NCBI GenBank assembly: GCA_020633195.1
Contig: JACKEC010000018.1
Coordinates: forward strand, 248,001 to 312,000
Source of the DNA: Sandaracinaceae bacterium
Lineage (GTDB): Bacteria > Myxococcota_A > Polyangia > Polyangiales > Sandaracinaceae
Direction: 5' to 3'
Length of the DNA stretch: 64,000 bases
The position numbers were made by a program, and so were the translations under genes. Positions 25,099 through 35,277 of this stretch are shown piece after piece (the stretch's first letter is position 1; each line of letters begins with the position of its first letter). The notes under the pieces were generated by a model. The model saw only the letters and a program-made list of their open reading frames with translations, searched no databases and was not told the origin of the DNA.

Positions 25099-27914
25099 TC
25101 AGAGGCAACCTACCGCGGCATTGCAGGTCTGGCTGAGGCAGACGTTGTCGTTGTTGCACCCGACGCCGGACGGGCAGTTGCCGCCGGTGCCCCCGCTCAT
25201 CCCCGTAGCCGCCAGGCCGGCCGACGACCAGGTGATCGGGACGTTGCCACCCGCGCCGCCGATACGGTGCGTGAGGTCGGTGCGCCCACCCGAGCTGACC
25301 GCGTCGATCTGGAGTCCGCTGCCCGCGATGGCCGACAGGATGTTGCTGCAGGTGTTGTTCGCGCCGCCAGTACAAGGCAGCGTGATCTGGACGTTGCCCG
25401 CGCGAACCCCCGGCGTGCTCCCCGCACAGCTCCCCTTGTCGAATTCGAAGGTGACGCGGCGCCCGTAGCCGTCATCGATCGTGAGGATGTCCCCATCGTT
25501 CGGGCTCGGGCCGACGGTACAGTCGATCTGCCCCGTGGGCCGGTTCAAGGGGATGATTGCGGAACAAGTCGCGTTGCAGGTGCCACAGGCGTTCGAGTTG
25601 CCGTCGTCGCAGACCTCACCGAGCGCCGACTGGAGGTTGCCGTCGCCACAGTAGGGACCGGTGAGGCTGAGCGTCATGGTGCAAGTCGAGTTGCACGCCG
25701 TGCACGTCGGCGTGCCGTAGGGGCACGACGTCTCGTTCGTCGTGTTGCCGTCGTCGCAAACCTCGGAGCCCCGACGGAGGCCGTCGCCGCAGATCGGCGA
25801 GCAGACCGAGGGCGTCGAGCTGCAGGCCCACCCGGACTCGACGGCGCAGCTGCTCGAGCAGCCGTCGCCGTTGCCCGAGTTCCCGTCGTCGCAGCCCTCG
25901 CCGGAGTTCAACACCCCGTTGCCGCACAGCACGATGACGTCGCAGGTCGTGTCGCCCCCGACCGCGCTGTCGCCGGCGTCGTTGGTCTGCCCGGCCGGGC
26001 ACGCCACGCAGACGTGGCTCACGACGCGCTGGTCCATGCCGCAGATGGTCGCGTCGCAGGTCGTGTTCGAGCCCGACGCGTCGTCGCCCGCCGCGTTCGT
26101 GCTGCCCGCGGGGCAGGCCACGCAGGCGTTGCTCAGCACCCGCTGGTTCGCGGGGCACAGCGTCGCGTCGCACGACGTGTTGCCGCCGGTGGCGTTGTCC
26201 CCGGCCGCGTTCGTGGTGCCCGCCGGGCACGCCACGCAGGCGTTGCTCTGCACCCGCTGGTTGGCGGGGCACAGCGTCGGGTCGCACGTGGTGTCGGGGC
26301 CGGTGGCGTTGTCCCCGGCCGCGTTCGTCGAGCCCGCGGGGCAGGTCACGCAGGCGTTGGAGACGACCCGACGGTTGGCCGGGCACAGGGTCGGATCGCA
26401 GCTCGTGTTCGAGCCCGACGCGTCGTCGCCGGCCGCGTTCGTCGAGCCGGGCGAGCACGAGACGCACGCGTTGCTCTGCACCCGCTGGTTGGCCGCGCAG
26501 GTGACCGCGTCGCACGTGGTGTTGGCGCCGGTCGGGTCGTCGCCCGCGGCGTTCGTCGTCCCCGCGGGGCACGCGACGCACGCGTTGCTCTGCACCCGCT
26601 GGTTGCTCGAGCACAGCGCCGAGTCGCAGACCGTGTCGTCGCCCGTCGCGTCGTCGCCCGCCGCGTTCATCGCGCCGGCCGCGCACGCCACGCACATGTG
26701 GCTCTGCACGCGCTGGTTGACCGCGCAGATCATCGCGTCGCAGGTCGTGTCCGCGCCCGACGCGTTGTCGCCGGCCGCGTTGGTCGAGCCCGCCGGGCAG
26801 GCCACGCACGCGTTCATCGACACGCGCTGGTTCGCCGCGCAGGTCACCGTGTCGCAGCTCGTGTCCGCGCCGACCGCGTCGTCGCCGGCCGCGTTGGTGG
26901 TGCCCGCCGGGCAGGCCACGCATGCGTGCGCGAGGACGCGCTGGTTGGCCATGCACACCATCGCGTCGCAGGTCGTGTCCGTCCCCGTCGCGTCGTCGCC
27001 GGCCGCGTTCGTGCTGCCCGCGGCGCACGCCACGCAGGCGTTCGCGAGCACGCGCTCGTTGGCGGAGCAGCGGATCGCCGTGCACGTGGTGTCCGCGCCC
27101 GTGGCGTCGTCACCCGCGTCGCGCGCCGCGCCCGCGCGGCACGACACGCAGACGTGGTCCGCGACGCGCTCGTTGCTGCCGCAGATCGTCGCGTCGCACA
27201 TGGTGTCCGCGCCGCCGCGGTCGTCGCCCGCCGCGTTCGTCGACCCGGCCGGGCACGCGACGCACGCGCCGCCCATCACGCGCTGGTTCGAGGCGCAGAG
27301 CGCGCCGTCGCACGGGGTGTCGGCGCCGGTGGCGTCGTCCCCCATCAGGTTCGCCTCGCCGCCCGTGCACGCGACGCAGGCGTGGCTCACCACGTGCTCG
27401 TCGGTCCCGCACAGGATCGGATCGCAGAGCGTGTCGTCGCCGGACGCGTCGTCGCCGGCGTCGTTCATCGAGCCGGTCGGGCACGCGACGCAGGAGTTCG
27501 CGACCACGCGCTGGTTCGCCGCGCACATCCGAGGGTCGCAGAGGGTGTCCTCGCCGCTCGGATCGTCGCCCGCGTCGTTCACCGTGCCGAGGGGGCAGGA
27601 CACGCACGCGTTGGCGACCACGCGCTGGTTCGTCGCGCAGGTCTCGCCGCCGCCGGCGTCCATCATCGCGCCGTCCGGCATCGCGCCGTCCGGCAGCGCG
27701 CCGTCCGGCATCGCGCCGTCGCCGGGGGTCGCGTCCATGTTCGCGCCGCCATCTCCGGTGGTCCCCGGCAGCTCACACGTGCCGGCGACGCACACGAGCC
27801 CGTCGGGGCACGCGTCGGACGGACCGCAGCTGTAGACGCCCGGCGGGATGGTGACCTCGACGCATCCCACGAGCAGGAGCAGCGAGAGGGACCCTAGCTT
27901 CAGCCCGCGCATCA
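25099..27914 (-). CDS. Giant lipoprotein with fifteen 38-residue Cys repeats and DUF4215-like modules
   Basis: About 938 residues. Signal with lipobox (LSLLLLVGC), then an Asp/Gly/Pro linker with DGAMPDG repeats. Residues ~90-660 are fifteen tandem repeats of 38 residues, consensus CxANQRVxxNACVACPAGxTNAAGDDAxGxDTTCDxxL, four Cys per unit, reminiscent of TNFR/EGF-like modules. Three DUF4215-like modules follow (CGNGVLNSGEGCDDGN; CGDGLRRGSEVCDDGN; CGDGNLQSALGEVCDDGN) and a C-terminal beta domain. Probably an exposed rod or adhesin. ATG at 27912 overlaps the preceding stop by one base. At DNA level the array is a 114-bp tandem repeat. Confidence 0.92.
25930..27650. repeat. 114-bp tandem repeat array, fifteen units, inside the giant lipoprotein gene
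   Basis: Units are in frame and most alike at the middle of the array (units 7-14), which suggests recent expansion there. Each unit codes for one 38-residue Cys module. Confidence 0.88.
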
Positions 27915-28850
27915 GAACCGCACCTCCACCCGACCGTTGCGCAAGCTGGCTTGCGAATCTCCACCACCGCCGTCGACGATGAGGAGGACCACGCCCGCGA
28001 CCACCGCGGCGGCGCCGGCGAAGAGCGCGACCTCACCGGCACCCACGAGGACGGGCACCTGATCGGCCCGCGCCTGCTCGGACTCCGTCCACGTCGGCAT
28101 CCCGTCGGGGCTCTCGAGGGCCGCCTTGTCCGCGAAGCCCACGCCGAGGAGCACCGCGCCGGTCACCATCGCCGCGCCGCCGACCGCGAGGACCACGATC
28201 CCCGGGATCGACAGGCCGCCGCCACCGGAGCTCGTCGTGCCGGTCGCGTCGTCTGCGCTCACCAGCTCGGGCTCGTCGCCGCCCTCCGCCTGGAGCGCGA
28301 CCACGAGCCGCGTGATCTGACCGCCGACCAGCCGCACCGACTGCTGCTGCGTCTGGTAGCCGTCCGCGCGGATCTCGATCTCGATGTCGCCCGGGTCCCG
28401 CGGCAGCGGCGCCGGGAGCGGGAGGGTGCCCACGCGCTGGCCGCCGATCCAGAGCTCGGCCCCCTCGGGCGTCGCCTCGACCTGCAGGCGGCCGATGTGG
28501 TCGCGGATGCCCGCCATCGCGCCGTTCAGGGCGACCCGGTTGGTCTCGATCCACTCGTGCTGGGTGGCGAGCGCCTGCGTGAGGTGCTCCTCCGCCTGCA
28601 GCCAGCGGGAGGTCGCCATCTCGGCCAGCGCGATCTGCGCCAGCGTCCTCGGCGAGGGGTCGAGCCGGTAGGCGGCCTCGAAGCGCGCGAGCGCCCCCTC
28701 GTCGTCCCCCTGCTCCCGAAGGTCCAGCCCCTGCTCGACGAGGGTCGCCGCGGTGTCCTGCGCCGAGGCGAGGCCGGCGACCTGGAGTGACGTGAAGAGA
28801 ACCAAGAAGAGCGCGACGCGGGCCTGGCCTCGCGTGTTCATCCCAAGCAT
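27912..28850 (-). CDS. TPR and PEGA-domain membrane protein
   Basis: 312 residues from ATG 28850 (ATG 28841 is also possible). Signal peptide residues ~1-30. TPR-like helices at ~35-110 (TLVEQGLDLREQGDDEGALARFEAAYRLDPSPRTLAQIALAEM). A PEGA domain at ~120-187 (LQVEATPEGAELWIGGQRVGTLPLPAPLPRDPGDIEIEIRADGYQTQQQSVRLVGGQ), then a Gly/Ser linker and two membrane helices (~214-240 and 272-294). Proteins with TPR plus PEGA plus anchor commonly sit beside Ser/Thr kinases in myxobacteria; here it lies between two. It is likely a periplasmic sensor or scaffold for the kinases. Confidence 0.88.
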   Translation of the reverse strand: MLGMNTRGQARVALFLVLFTSLQVAGLASAQDTAATLVEQGLDLREQGDDEGALARFEAAYRLDPSPRTLAQIALAEMATSRWLQAEEHLTQALATQHEWIETNRVALNGAMAGIRDHIGRLQVEATPEGAELWIGGQRVGTLPLPAPLPRDPGDIEIEIRADGYQTQQQSVRLVGGQITRLVVALQAEGGDEPELVSADDATGTTSSGGGGLSIPGIVVLAVGGAAMVTGAVLLGVGFADKAALESPDGMPTWTESEQARADQVPVLVGAGEVALFAGAAAVVAGVVLLIVDGGGGDSQASLRNGRVEVRF

Positions 28851-28912
28851 CGGCCTCAAGATCCGCGATCTCGCGGGCGAGGGCAAGGAAGGCCAGCCGT
28901 CGAAGTGGCTCG

Positions 28913-30409
28913 CTATCGGAGGATCGGCGCGCCCTGCGTCCCCACATGGGGACGCGCGAGGGGGCGAGGGGTCGGCGCCGGCGCGAGCGGTCGCGGCACG
29001 GGCGTCTCGATGCGCGGTCGCGAGCGCCGCGAGCCATGCCGAGCGGCGACCGGCTCGCTGGGCGCGTCCTCGGCCTCGTCTTCGGCGTCCTCCGCCTCGG
29101 GCTCGGCCGTCTCGGCCTCCGCGGTCGGCTCGGCCGGCGCGGCGACCGCGGGCGTCGGCGCGGGCTCGGCGACGGCGACGGGGACCTGCGGCGGCGCGGG
29201 CGGCTCGCTCGCGGCGGGCGGCGTCGTGGTGGAAGGCGGCGCGGGCGAGGCCAGCTCGGGCGGCGCCGGATCGGCCTCGGTCGGCCACAGCGCCACGCCG
29301 GCGACCACGCCGATCCCGGCGAGGAGGAGCGCCGCCGCCGCCGCGACCCCCATCACGAGCCCCGACTTGCTCTTCGGGGCCGTCATCGTCCCCGTCGGCG
29401 TGTGCATCGGCGGGGGCGTCACCACCCCGGGCATCGGCGTGAGACCGCCCGGGACGGGCGTCATCGCCATGTTCACCGTCGGCGGCGTCGGCCGAGACGC
29501 CGCGGAGGGGCCCTCCTGCACGCGGACCGCGTGGCTCATCGCCGGCAAGGACGCCCCCTCGCCCTTCAGCGCGGCGACGAGCTCGCCCATGTTCTGCAGT
29601 CGGTTGTCGGCCTCGTAGACGAGCGCCGCGTCGATCGCGAGGGCGATGTGCGGCGGCAGGTGAGGCGCCACGGTTCGGACCGTCGGCGCGCGCGTCGTCA
29701 GGATCGCGCCGAGCACGCCCGTGGGCGTCCCCGCGTCGAACGGCACGCCCGCGCAGAGGCACTGCCACAGGACGATGCCCATCGACCAGACGTCGGCGGG
29801 CGGGCCGATGTCCTTGAGGCCGCGCGCCTGCTCGGGCGCCATGTAGTGCGGCGTCCCGATGATCATCCCCGTGCTCGTCATCCCCGCGCCGCCGCCGGCC
29901 ATCTTCGCGATGCCGAAGTCGAGCAGCTTGGGGTGCATCTCCCCCTTGGAGTTCACGTTGAGGAAGATGTTGTCCGGCTTCAGGTCGCGGTGGACGATCC
30001 CCTGCTCGTGCGCCTTCGCGAGCGCGTCCATCACCGGCAGCAGGTAGGACAGCGTCTCGTCGACGGGGAGCGGCGCGCGCTCGGCGATGATCGAGCTCAG
30101 GTCCTGCCCGCTCAGCAGCTCGAGGACGATGAACACCGTCCCGTCCGGGTCCTTGCCCAGGTCGAGGACGTCCACGACGTTCGGGTGGTTCAGCGCCGCC
30201 GCGGCGCGCGCCTCCTGGAGGAAGCGGTTGACGAAGGCCTCCTGCTCGCCGAGGTCGTGGTTGAGCACCTTGGTCGCGATCTCGCGCCCGGTGAGCTCGT
30301 GCACGCCCGCGAACACGACGCCGAAGCCGCCGCGGCCGAGGATGCGATCCAGCCGGTACTTGCCGGCCAGGCGGGTTCCGATTCGTTCTTCCGCGGTCAG
30401 GATGGGCAT
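28913..30409 (-). CDS. Membrane-anchored Hanks-type Ser/Thr protein kinase (kinase 2)
   Basis: 498 residues; first gene of the kinase-PEGA-lipoprotein-kinase operon (minus strand). Same domain plan and numbering as kinase 1: Gly loop GRGGFG, Lys47, HRDLKPDN at 140-147, DFG at 164. The juxtamembrane Pro/Thr stretch and membrane helix (SGLVMGVAAAAALLLAGIGVVAGVALW) are followed by an Ala/Pro/Glu-rich external tail that differs from kinase 1 until the shared last residues HVGTQGAPILR. Activity likely on cytoplasmic partners with an FHA or similar reader; the REC-FHA protein at 2316 is a possible partner by type only. Confidence 0.95.
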   Translation of the reverse strand: MPILTAEERIGTRLAGKYRLDRILGRGGFGVVFAGVHELTGREIATKVLNHDLGEQEAFVNRFLQEARAAAALNHPNVVDVLDLGKDPDGTVFIVLELLSGQDLSSIIAERAPLPVDETLSYLLPVMDALAKAHEQGIVHRDLKPDNIFLNVNSKGEMHPKLLDFGIAKMAGGGAGMTSTGMIIGTPHYMAPEQARGLKDIGPPADVWSMGIVLWQCLCAGVPFDAGTPTGVLGAILTTRAPTVRTVAPHLPPHIALAIDAALVYEADNRLQNMGELVAALKGEGASLPAMSHAVRVQEGPSAASRPTPPTVNMAMTPVPGGLTPMPGVVTPPPMHTPTGTMTAPKSKSGLVMGVAAAAALLLAGIGVVAGVALWPTEADPAPPELASPAPPSTTTPPAASEPPAPPQVPVAVAEPAPTPAVAAPAEPTAEAETAEPEAEDAEDEAEDAPSEPVAARHGSRRSRPRIETPVPRPLAPAPTPRPLARPHVGTQGAPILR

Positions 30410-30518
30410 GCGTCGCCTACGAGCGTCTCGGGAAGGTTAGCCGCTCGTGCGCGAGCTGCATGCCCGTCCCCCAACGAGATCGAGGGTCCCCGATCTCGAC
30501 CGTCGGAGCAAGGCAGCC

Positions 30519-32576
30519 TCAGGTTCCTTGGGCGTCACCCGAAGAAGCCCCGGCGCCGGGCGCCTCGATGGGCTTCCCGACGAAGCGGACGAGGGCGGCC
30601 AGCGCGATCGCGCCGAGCCCGAGCGCGACCCACGGGCCCCAGAGGCCGAGCCCCGTCGCGATCTCCCCGACGACGAGGCTGACGCAGCCGACCGCCACCG
30701 CGTACGGCAGCTGCGTGCGCACGTGGTCGACGTGATCGCAGCTCGACGCCATCGAGCTCATGATCGTCGTGTCGCTGATCGGGGAGCAGTGGTCGCCCCA
30801 CACCGAGCCGCTCAGGATCGAGGCGACGGCGCCGAGCACGATCTCGGGGTCCTCGGGCGCGAGCTCGTGGGCGAGCGGGATCACGAGCGGGAAGAGGATC
30901 CCCATCGTGCCCCACGAGGTGCCCGTGGCGAAGCTGACCGCCGCCGCGATCACGAAGACCGCGGCGGAGAGCAGCGTCGGGGGCAGGTGCTCGCCGATCG
31001 CGGAGATGACGAACTGCGCCGTATGGAGGTGGGAGCAGACCTCCCCGAGCGACCACGCGAGGACGAGGATCATCACCGCGAGCGCGATCGAGCGGACGCC
31101 GTGGACCCACGCCTCCATCGCGTCGCGGACGTTCAGGGTGCGCGTGCCGACGGCCATCCCGATCGCCGCGAGCCCGCCGAGCAGGGCCGCCCAGAGGAGC
31201 GACTCGAGCGAGTTGGACTTGCCGAAGGTGTTGCGCAGGTTGACGTCGAGGAGCGAGAGCGCGCGCTCGGCGGTGGCGACGGCCTCCGCGCTCTCCGCGT
31301 CGCCGGGGGTCGCCGCGGCGCGGGCGGCCTCGACGGCTGCGATCGCCTCGTCGCGCGCCTCGGCGAGGCTCGCGCTGCCGGTCACGTACATGCCGGACAT
31401 CGCGGTGACGATGACCACGACGATCGGGATCACCGCGTGGGTCCAGCGCGGCCGCTTGCCCTCGGGCGGGGTCAGCTCGCGCGCGTCGAAGTCGCTCGCC
31501 GGCTTCGAACCGGGCCGCACGAGGTGGCCGTCCGCGAACGCGCGCCGCTCCGCCGTGTACATCGGCCCGAAGTCGCGCTCGAGCACGATGACCATGAGCC
31601 CGAAGAACAGCATCAGGATCGGGTAGAAGCGGTAGGGGATGGTCTCGAGGAAGATCAGGTAGGGGTCGCCCTGCAGATCGAGCTCGGCGTACTGATCGGC
31701 GATGTAGCCGACCTCGACGCCGACCCAGCTCGAGACCACGGCGAAGCTCGAGACGGGCGCGCTCGTCGCGTCGACGAGGAAGGCGAGCTTCTCGCGGCTG
31801 ATCTTCAAGCGGTCGGTGATCGGCCGCATCGTGCTGCCGACGAGGAGGCTGTTGGAGTAGTCGTCGAAGAAGATCGCGAGGCCCATCAGCCACGTCGCGA
31901 GCGCGCCGCGCAGGCGGTCCTTCGCCAGCTTCGTGACGACCTCGGCCATCCCCATCGCGCCGCCGGACTTGGCGATGACGCCGATCATCCCGCCCAGCAG
32001 CAGGCTGAAGATCACGATGGAGGCGTGGTCGTGATCCCCGAGCGCGCCGACCGCGTAGGTGTCCGCCGTGCGCAGCAGGCCGACGAAGGGGTTGAAGCCG
32101 TAGGCGAACGTGGCGCCGAGCCACACCCCCGAGACGAGCGCGGCGATGACCTCGCGCAGGAACACCGCGAGGACGATCGCGAGCAGCGGGGGCAGGATGC
32201 TCAGCCACGCGGAGAGCACGGTGAGCCGCGCGCGGTTCCGCGCGACCCCGACGACCCGCACCGTCACGAGGCCGGTCGCGCTCGGCGGCACCACGTCCTC
32301 GAGGGTCAGCTCCTCCTCGAGCGCGAGCTCCTGGTCGTAGAGGGGGTGGCCGCCCGCGTCCTCGACGAGCACGCGGCCGCGCTCGGGCCAGCCCTCGCCG
32401 TGCCGCTTCACCACGAGGTCGACGCCGATGCCCCGGAGCGCGACGCGCGGCATCTCGAGCTCGATCGACGGCGCGTCGCCGCCCGGCTGTGCGACGGTGC
32501 GCGACCCGAAGGCCATCGACACCAAGCCGAGCCCGAGCAAGCCCACGAACGCGATGACGGCCCTGCGACGGTTCAC
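30519..32576 (-). CDS. NhaC-family Na+/H+ antiporter-like transporter
   Basis: 685 residues, about a dozen or more hydrophobic segments. A signal-like first helix (AVIAFVGLLGLGLVSMAF) is followed by ~90 soluble residues (beta-rich, ~30-115) before the transport core, an extension not found in most NhaC proteins. The core has family features: LLLGGMIGVIAKSGGA, GLAIFFDDYSNSLLVGSTMRPITD, STSAPVSSF-like DATSAPVSSFAV, and SFATGTSWGTMGILFPL, GSVWGDHCSPISDTTIMSSM. Exchanges Na+ and H+, or a related organic ion, across the inner membrane. Stands upstream of the kinase operon on the same strand, 109 bp away. Confidence 0.88.
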   Translation of the reverse strand: MNRRRAVIAFVGLLGLGLVSMAFGSRTVAQPGGDAPSIELEMPRVALRGIGVDLVVKRHGEGWPERGRVLVEDAGGHPLYDQELALEEELTLEDVVPPSATGLVTVRVVGVARNRARLTVLSAWLSILPPLLAIVLAVFLREVIAALVSGVWLGATFAYGFNPFVGLLRTADTYAVGALGDHDHASIVIFSLLLGGMIGVIAKSGGAMGMAEVVTKLAKDRLRGALATWLMGLAIFFDDYSNSLLVGSTMRPITDRLKISREKLAFLVDATSAPVSSFAVVSSWVGVEVGYIADQYAELDLQGDPYLIFLETIPYRFYPILMLFFGLMVIVLERDFGPMYTAERRAFADGHLVRPGSKPASDFDARELTPPEGKRPRWTHAVIPIVVVIVTAMSGMYVTGSASLAEARDEAIAAVEAARAAATPGDAESAEAVATAERALSLLDVNLRNTFGKSNSLESLLWAALLGGLAAIGMAVGTRTLNVRDAMEAWVHGVRSIALAVMILVLAWSLGEVCSHLHTAQFVISAIGEHLPPTLLSAAVFVIAAAVSFATGTSWGTMGILFPLVIPLAHELAPEDPEIVLGAVASILSGSVWGDHCSPISDTTIMSSMASSCDHVDHVRTQLPYAVAVGCVSLVVGEIATGLGLWGPWVALGLGAIALAALVRFVGKPIEAPGAGASSGDAQGT

Positions 32577-32609
32577 GCGGGGCGGACCTTACTACGTGGC
32601 CCGCGGCTG

Positions 32610-32993
32610 TCAGCGGATGTTGTCCGCGAGCTGCCAGAGCGGCTGGTAGAAGCCGACCATCGCGAGGATGGGCAGGCCCGCCGCGACCGCGCCCGTCACC
32701 CCGATCCCCGCCACCTCGAGCGGCCGGCTGCGGCGCAGCCACCCGGCGAGCGCCAGCGTCACGCCCACGAGGCAGAGCCCGATCGCGAACCCGTAGCCGA
32801 CGTTCGTCAGGAACAGCCGCGTGAGGAAGGGCAGCCGCGCCTCGAAGTCCTCGTACATGCCGGCGATGGAGCGCCCCATGCCGGCCAGGATGAAGGACTC
32901 CACGCCGACCGCGACGGTCACGGCGATCGACACGATCAGGTGGGTCGGTCGCCGCGCCTCCTCCCGTGGCGGCAGCTCCTCGACCGGCGTCAC
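32610..32993 (-). CDS. Small membrane protein coupled to prolyl oligopeptidase
   Basis: 127 residues from GTG 32993, which overlaps the stop of the peptidase gene (GTGA). Three membrane helices are visible (IVSIAVTVAVGVESFILAGM, YGFAIGLCLVGVTLALAGWL, VAGIGVTGAVAAGLPILAMVGF). No family recognised. Tight coupling suggests joint expression with the peptidase, but no functional link is evident. Confidence 0.75.
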   Translation of the reverse strand: MTPVEELPPREEARRPTHLIVSIAVTVAVGVESFILAGMGRSIAGMYEDFEARLPFLTRLFLTNVGYGFAIGLCLVGVTLALAGWLRRSRPLEVAGIGVTGAVAAGLPILAMVGFYQPLWQLADNIR

Positions 32994-35197
32994 TCGGGCG
33001 TGACCCCGAGCTGCGCGTAGAGGAACGAGAACACGTCGGTCTCCTCGGCGATCTCCTCGCTCAGCGCGGTGTCGAGGCCGTGGCCCGACGTGTCGCTCGT
33101 GCGGAGCAGGATCGGCGCGTCGCCTCCGTTCGCGGCCTGGAGCCGCGCCGTCATCTTGCGCGAGTGCCACGGCTCGACCCGCGGGTCGTTCGCGCCGGTG
33201 AGGAACAGGGTCGCGGGGTACGCCGTGCCGTCCTGCACGTTGTGGTACGGCGAGTAGGCGCGGAGCGCGCGGTACTGCGCCTCGTCCTCTACGGTGCCGA
33301 ACTCGGTCACGTTGAAGGCGCCGTTCGAGCTGAGCTCGACGCGCAGCATGTCGTAGATGCCGACGAACGAGACCACGACGTGGACCAGCTCGGGGTGCTG
33401 CACGAGCGTCGCGCCCATCAGCAGGCCGCCGTTGCTGCCGCCGATGATCCCGAGCCGCTCCGGGCGGGTGTAGCCGCGCGTGATCACGTGCTGGATGCCC
33501 GCCGCGAAGTCGTCGAAGACGTTCTGCTTGTGCGTCAAGCTGCCTTGCGTATGCCACTCCTCGCCGAACTCGGCGCCGCCGCGGATGTTCGCGATGACGA
33601 GGATGATCCCTTGCTCGAGGTAGAGCGCCCGCGCGGGGCTGAACCGCGGCTCGATGTTGACGCCGTAGCCGCCGTAGCCGTTCACCACGCAGGGGTGGCT
33701 GCCGTCGAGCTCGATCCCGCGCGGCATGAGGATGTTGAGGGGGACCTGCGTCCCGTCGCGGGACGTCGCCATCTCGCGGCGCACCTCCCAGCCGCTCACG
33801 TCGACGGGGCTCGTCTCGCGCAGCGCGGTGGGGCGGGCCTCGCCGGTCGCGCTCAGGTGCATCCACACCGACGGCGTGACGAAGGACTCGACGCGGAACA
33901 GCAGCGCGCCGTCCGCGAGCGGCACGAGCGCGCGGACCGCGGAGACGTCGGGGACGGCCGGACCGGGCTGGGCGCGACCGCGCAGGTCGAAGACCCGCAG
34001 CTCGCTGGGCCCGCCGACCTGGTACATCACGTAGAGCCGGTTCCGGGTCGGGTAGACGGTCGGCGCGTCCCAGAAGTCGGTGACGATGCTGTGCTCGCCC
34101 TCGGGGATGACCTCGGTGCCGCGCGCGATGTCGAGGGTCCGGATCGGGACGCGCAGGACGCGGCCGCGCGGGTGCTCGTGCCGCGACACGACGTAGAGGT
34201 CGTCGGCGGGGCCGAACGTGACCTGAACGTGGCCGTCCTCGAAAGTGCTGAAGGTGCGCCAGCGGCCGTCGCGCTCGCGCAGGTGCATCGCGAACTCGCC
34301 GCCGTCGCCGTTCTGGACGGTGGCGATGAGGCGCCCGCTCGCGGCGTGCAGCTCGAGCTGGATCTCGGCGATGCGCGGGAAGTCACGGCCGAGCTCGTAG
34401 CGGTCGGCCGTCGCCTCGGTGCCGAGCTGGTGGAACCAGAGCTGCTGGAAGAAGTCGCGGTCGTCGGCGTGCTCGTCGCCCTCGCGCGGGTAGCGCGTGT
34501 AGAAGAGACCGGAGTTGTCGGGCAGCCACGCCACGTCGCCGCCCGCGGTGCCGTTGTTGACGTGCTCGATGACCTCGTGGACCTGCGCTCCCGTCGCGAC
34601 GTCGTAGATGTGCACGTCGCCCGCCTCGCTGCCGCCGCGCGAGAGCGAGACCGCGACGAGGGACCCATCGTGCGAGGGCTCGAACCAGTCGATCGCGACG
34701 TGGCCCTCCTCGTCGATCGTCGTCGGATCCACGAGGACGCGCGCGTCGTCGGGCGCGTCGAAGGAGTCCATCACGACGAGGAACGGCTGCTCGCGCGGGG
34801 GGCGACGCTCGATGGCGAAGACCTTGCCGCCCGCGAACGCGAGGTCGCGGTGGCTGCGCGTGGGGGCGCTGAGGATCTCGGTCACGCGGCGCTGGATGGC
34901 GTCGCGGTTCGGCAGCGCGTCGAGCGTCTGGCGCGCGAAGGCGTTCTGCCCGTCGCTCCACGCCTGGACCGCGGGGTCCTGCGGGTTCTCCAGCCACTGG
35001 TAGGGATCGACGACCTCCTCGCCGTGGTAGGTCGCGCTGACCGGGCGGACCTCCGCGACCGGCGGGCCGGAGGGCGGGGCCACGGGGACCGCCTCTCGCC
35101 CGGGATTGGCGCGGGGCGCCTCCTCCGCGTCGGGGGTGGTGCCCCCGCAGGACAGGGCGAGGAGCGAGGCGACGTACAGGATCGGTCGACGAGACAT
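32990..35197 (-). CDS. Prolyl oligopeptidase (S9A), lipid-anchored
   Basis: 735 residues. The first 17 residues form a lipoprotein signal (LYVASLLALSC), so it is exported and anchored, unlike the usual cytoplasmic enzyme. A seven-bladed propeller region (~70-430) is followed by the peptidase domain: nucleophile Ser in GIIGGSNGGLLMG, Asp in GANDPRVEPWH, His in TSGHGL, and the family stretch GYGGYGVNIEPRFSPARALYLEQGIILVIANIRGGAEFGEEWH. Cleaves peptides after Pro. Coupled by GTGA overlap to the small membrane gene. Confidence 0.95.
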   Translation of the reverse strand: MSRRPILYVASLLALSCGGTTPDAEEAPRANPGREAVPVAPPSGPPVAEVRPVSATYHGEEVVDPYQWLENPQDPAVQAWSDGQNAFARQTLDALPNRDAIQRRVTEILSAPTRSHRDLAFAGGKVFAIERRPPREQPFLVVMDSFDAPDDARVLVDPTTIDEEGHVAIDWFEPSHDGSLVAVSLSRGGSEAGDVHIYDVATGAQVHEVIEHVNNGTAGGDVAWLPDNSGLFYTRYPREGDEHADDRDFFQQLWFHQLGTEATADRYELGRDFPRIAEIQLELHAASGRLIATVQNGDGGEFAMHLRERDGRWRTFSTFEDGHVQVTFGPADDLYVVSRHEHPRGRVLRVPIRTLDIARGTEVIPEGEHSIVTDFWDAPTVYPTRNRLYVMYQVGGPSELRVFDLRGRAQPGPAVPDVSAVRALVPLADGALLFRVESFVTPSVWMHLSATGEARPTALRETSPVDVSGWEVRREMATSRDGTQVPLNILMPRGIELDGSHPCVVNGYGGYGVNIEPRFSPARALYLEQGIILVIANIRGGAEFGEEWHTQGSLTHKQNVFDDFAAGIQHVITRGYTRPERLGIIGGSNGGLLMGATLVQHPELVHVVVSFVGIYDMLRVELSSNGAFNVTEFGTVEDEAQYRALRAYSPYHNVQDGTAYPATLFLTGANDPRVEPWHSRKMTARLQAANGGDAPILLRTSDTSGHGLDTALSEEIAEETDVFSFLYAQLGVTPE

Positions 35198-35277
35198 GAG
35201 CCGCTCTTACCATCGGCCGCCGACCGATCCAATCGGACCTCTCAGGTCTCTGGGCTCGCTGCGCGAGCCCGTCGCGC

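Noticed and set aside
25267..27897. A plus-strand open frame of ~876 codons with repeats
   Set aside because: Exact antisense of the giant repeat lipoprotein; the repeats are inherited from that gene. The minus-strand reading has a signal peptide and Cys modules.
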